Source of the DNA: Candidatus Peregrinibacteria bacterium
GTDB lineage: Bacteria; Patescibacteriota; Gracilibacteria; UBA1369; LOWO2-01-FULL-3
Length of the DNA: 6,210 nucleotides
NCBI GenBank assembly: GCA_018664365.1
Contig: JABJOK010000077.1
Location: 1-6,210, forward strand
Reading direction: 5' to 3'
Shown here: positions 5,058-6,210 of the stretch, piece after piece
Numbering within the stretch: position 1 is the stretch's first letter
Layout: the number at the start of each line of letters is the position of its first letter
Program-made: the position numbers and the translations under genes
Notes under the pieces: model-generated
Seen by the model: only the letters and a program-made list of their open reading frames with translations
Told to the model about the DNA's origin: nothing
The model's database searches: none

Positions 5058-6210
5058 ATGTCGGAAGATCTAAGTAACCTACGTAATATCGGGATTATCG
5101 CCCATATTGATGCAGGTAAAACAACTGTTACAGAACGTATTTTATTCTACACCGGTCGTACTCACAAAATTGGAGAAACTCATGATGGAGAATCTCAAAT
5201 GGACTGGATGGAACAAGAGCGTGAAAGAGGTATAACAATTACTTCAGCCGCTACTACTTGTTTCTGGAAAACACCTGCAAAGGATTTCAGGATCAATATT
5301 ATTGATACTCCAGGGCACGTGGACTTTACCGTAGAGGTAGAACGTTCACTTCGTGTACTTGATGGAGGTATAGCAGTATTCGATGGAGCAATGGGAGTAG
5401 AACCTCAGTCTGAAACAGTATGGAGACAAGCCGACAAATATAGCGTACCAAGAATCGCTTTCGTAAATAAGATGGACAAGATGGGTGGAGATTTCTTCAT
5501 GAGTCTTAAATCTATCCACGAAAGACTAACTCCAGATGCAGTTGCTATCCAGATTCCAATCGGAGCTGAGAAAGAAATGGAAGGAGTTATCGATTTGATT
5601 GAAAGAAAAGCCTACAAGTTTGAAGGAGAAATGGGAGTAGAAGTAGTAGAGATGGACATTCCTGAAGATATGAAAGATCAAGTAGAAGAATACAGAGCTA
5701 TCCTTGTTGAAAAAGTTTCAGAGCACGATGACAGCCTAATGGAAAAATTCCTTGAGGAATCAGAAATAACTGTTGACGAACTAAAAGCTGGAATCAGAAA
5801 AGCAACAATTGCTACTGAGATATATCCAGTAATGTGCGGAACTGCTCTTCAAAACATTGGAGTACAGCTACTTCTTAATGCAGCTTGTTGGTATCTTCCA
5901 AGTCCAATGGATCTACCTGCTGTACAAGGACACGATGTTAAAGACGAAGAAAAGGTTCTAGAAAGAAAGCTTACAGAAGAAGAACCATTCTCTGCACTTG
6001 CATTCAAAATCGCAACTGATCCATTCGTAGGAAGCTTATGCTTCTTCCGTGTTTATTCAGGAAAGCTTGATGCAGGAAGTTACGTAATGAATGCTTCAAC
6101 AGGTAAAAAAGAACGTGTAGGACGTCTTCTACAGATGCACGCCAATTCACGTGAAGAAATTAAAGAAGTAAAAGCTGGAGATATTGCAGCGATCGTAGGG
6201 CTCAAAGGAA
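5058..6210 (+). CDS. fusA: elongation factor G, N-terminal 384 residues (3'-truncated by window edge)
   Basis: EF-G is the translational GTPase that moves tRNA and mRNA through the ribosome after peptide bond formation and, with RRF, splits post-termination ribosomes. The GTPase motifs are all present: G1 AHIDAGKTT (15-23), switch I RGITI (57-61), G3 DTPGH (83-87) with the catalytic His87, G4 NKMD (137-140), and G5 CGTAL (260-264). Residues about 158-250 correspond to the G' subdomain. AACWYLPSPMDLPAV (275-289) marks the end of the G domain, and the sequence then enters domain II (FSALAFKIATDPFVG onward), being cut at the window end; full-length EF-G is about 700 residues. The start at ATG 5058 gives the normal short lead into RNIGIIAHIDAGK. 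There is no Shine-Dalgarno sequence before it (TAACTAATCAAC). It is 98 bp from the upstream gene and has its own promoter at 4971-4998. No frame disruption or missing catalytic residue is seen. Confidence 0.99.
   Translation, partial: MSEDLSNLRNIGIIAHIDAGKTTVTERILFYTGRTHKIGETHDGESQMDWMEQERERGITITSAATTCFWKTPAKDFRINIIDTPGHVDFTVEVERSLRVLDGGIAVFDGAMGVEPQSETVWRQADKYSVPRIAFVNKMDKMGGDFFMSLKSIHERLTPDAVAIQIPIGAEKEMEGVIDLIERKAYKFEGEMGVEVVEMDIPEDMKDQVEEYRAILVEKVSEHDDSLMEKFLEESEITVDELKAGIRKATIATEIYPVMCGTALQNIGVQLLLNAACWYLPSPMDLPAVQGHDVKDEEKVLERKLTEEEPFSALAFKIATDPFVGSLCFFRVYSGKLDAGSYVMNASTGKKERVGRLLQMHANSREEIKEVKAGDIAAIVGLKG

Noticed and set aside
1..6210. UGA recoded to glycine, as in Gracilibacteria and Absconditabacteria
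   Set aside because: No in-frame TGA is present in about 2,000 codons of highly conserved genes; conserved glycines are all GGN. All stops seen are TAA, so the standard code is enough to explain the window.

Overview
The window is a stretch of the conserved transcription/translation 'str' cluster from an AT-rich bacterium. All genes lie on the + strand, in the order rpoC (5' end missing), rpsL, rpsG, a small membrane protein gene, fusA (3' end missing). All four stop codons seen are TAA. No in-frame TGA occurs in any gene, glycine is mostly GGA, and AGA and CTA codons are common. RpoC carries a coiled-coil clamp insertion of the type known from Actinobacteria and lacks the large trigger-loop insertion of Proteobacteria. 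S12 is the longer (B. subtilis-like) form. None of the four visible start codons has a clear Shine-Dalgarno sequence. These traits would fit a candidate-phylum (Patescibacteria/CPR-like) bacterium using the standard code, but the sequence alone does not fix the lineage.

Layout. Positions 1-3619: RNA polymerase beta' subunit, entering from the left and missing roughly the first 110 residues, including the N-terminal zinc site. Positions 3620-3681: a 62-bp gap with a weak possible promoter. Positions 3682-4104: ribosomal protein S12. Positions 4107-4562: ribosomal protein S7, only 2 bp after S12, with an unusually short, non-basic N-terminus. Positions 4573-4959: a 128-residue protein with four predicted membrane helices, 10 bp after rpsG, not part of the classical str operon. 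Positions 4960-5057: a 98-bp intergenic region with a near-consensus sigma70 promoter (TTGACT, 16 bp, TATAAT), a GC-rich discriminator, and a hairpin followed by five T located at the predicted 5' end of the fusA mRNA. Positions 5058-6210: elongation factor G, first 384 residues.

How it fits together. rpoC makes the catalytic beta' subunit of RNA polymerase. S12 and S7 belong to the 30S decoding centre and head, and EF-G drives translocation. The tight spacing of rpsL, rpsG and the membrane protein gene suggests one transcript, while fusA has its own strong promoter, so its output can be set separately. I see no mobile element, CRISPR array or tRNA/rRNA gene. The most notable points are the membrane protein inside the str cluster, the S7 N-terminus, the beta' insertion, the apparent lack of Shine-Dalgarno signals, and the promoter/hairpin arrangement before fusA.
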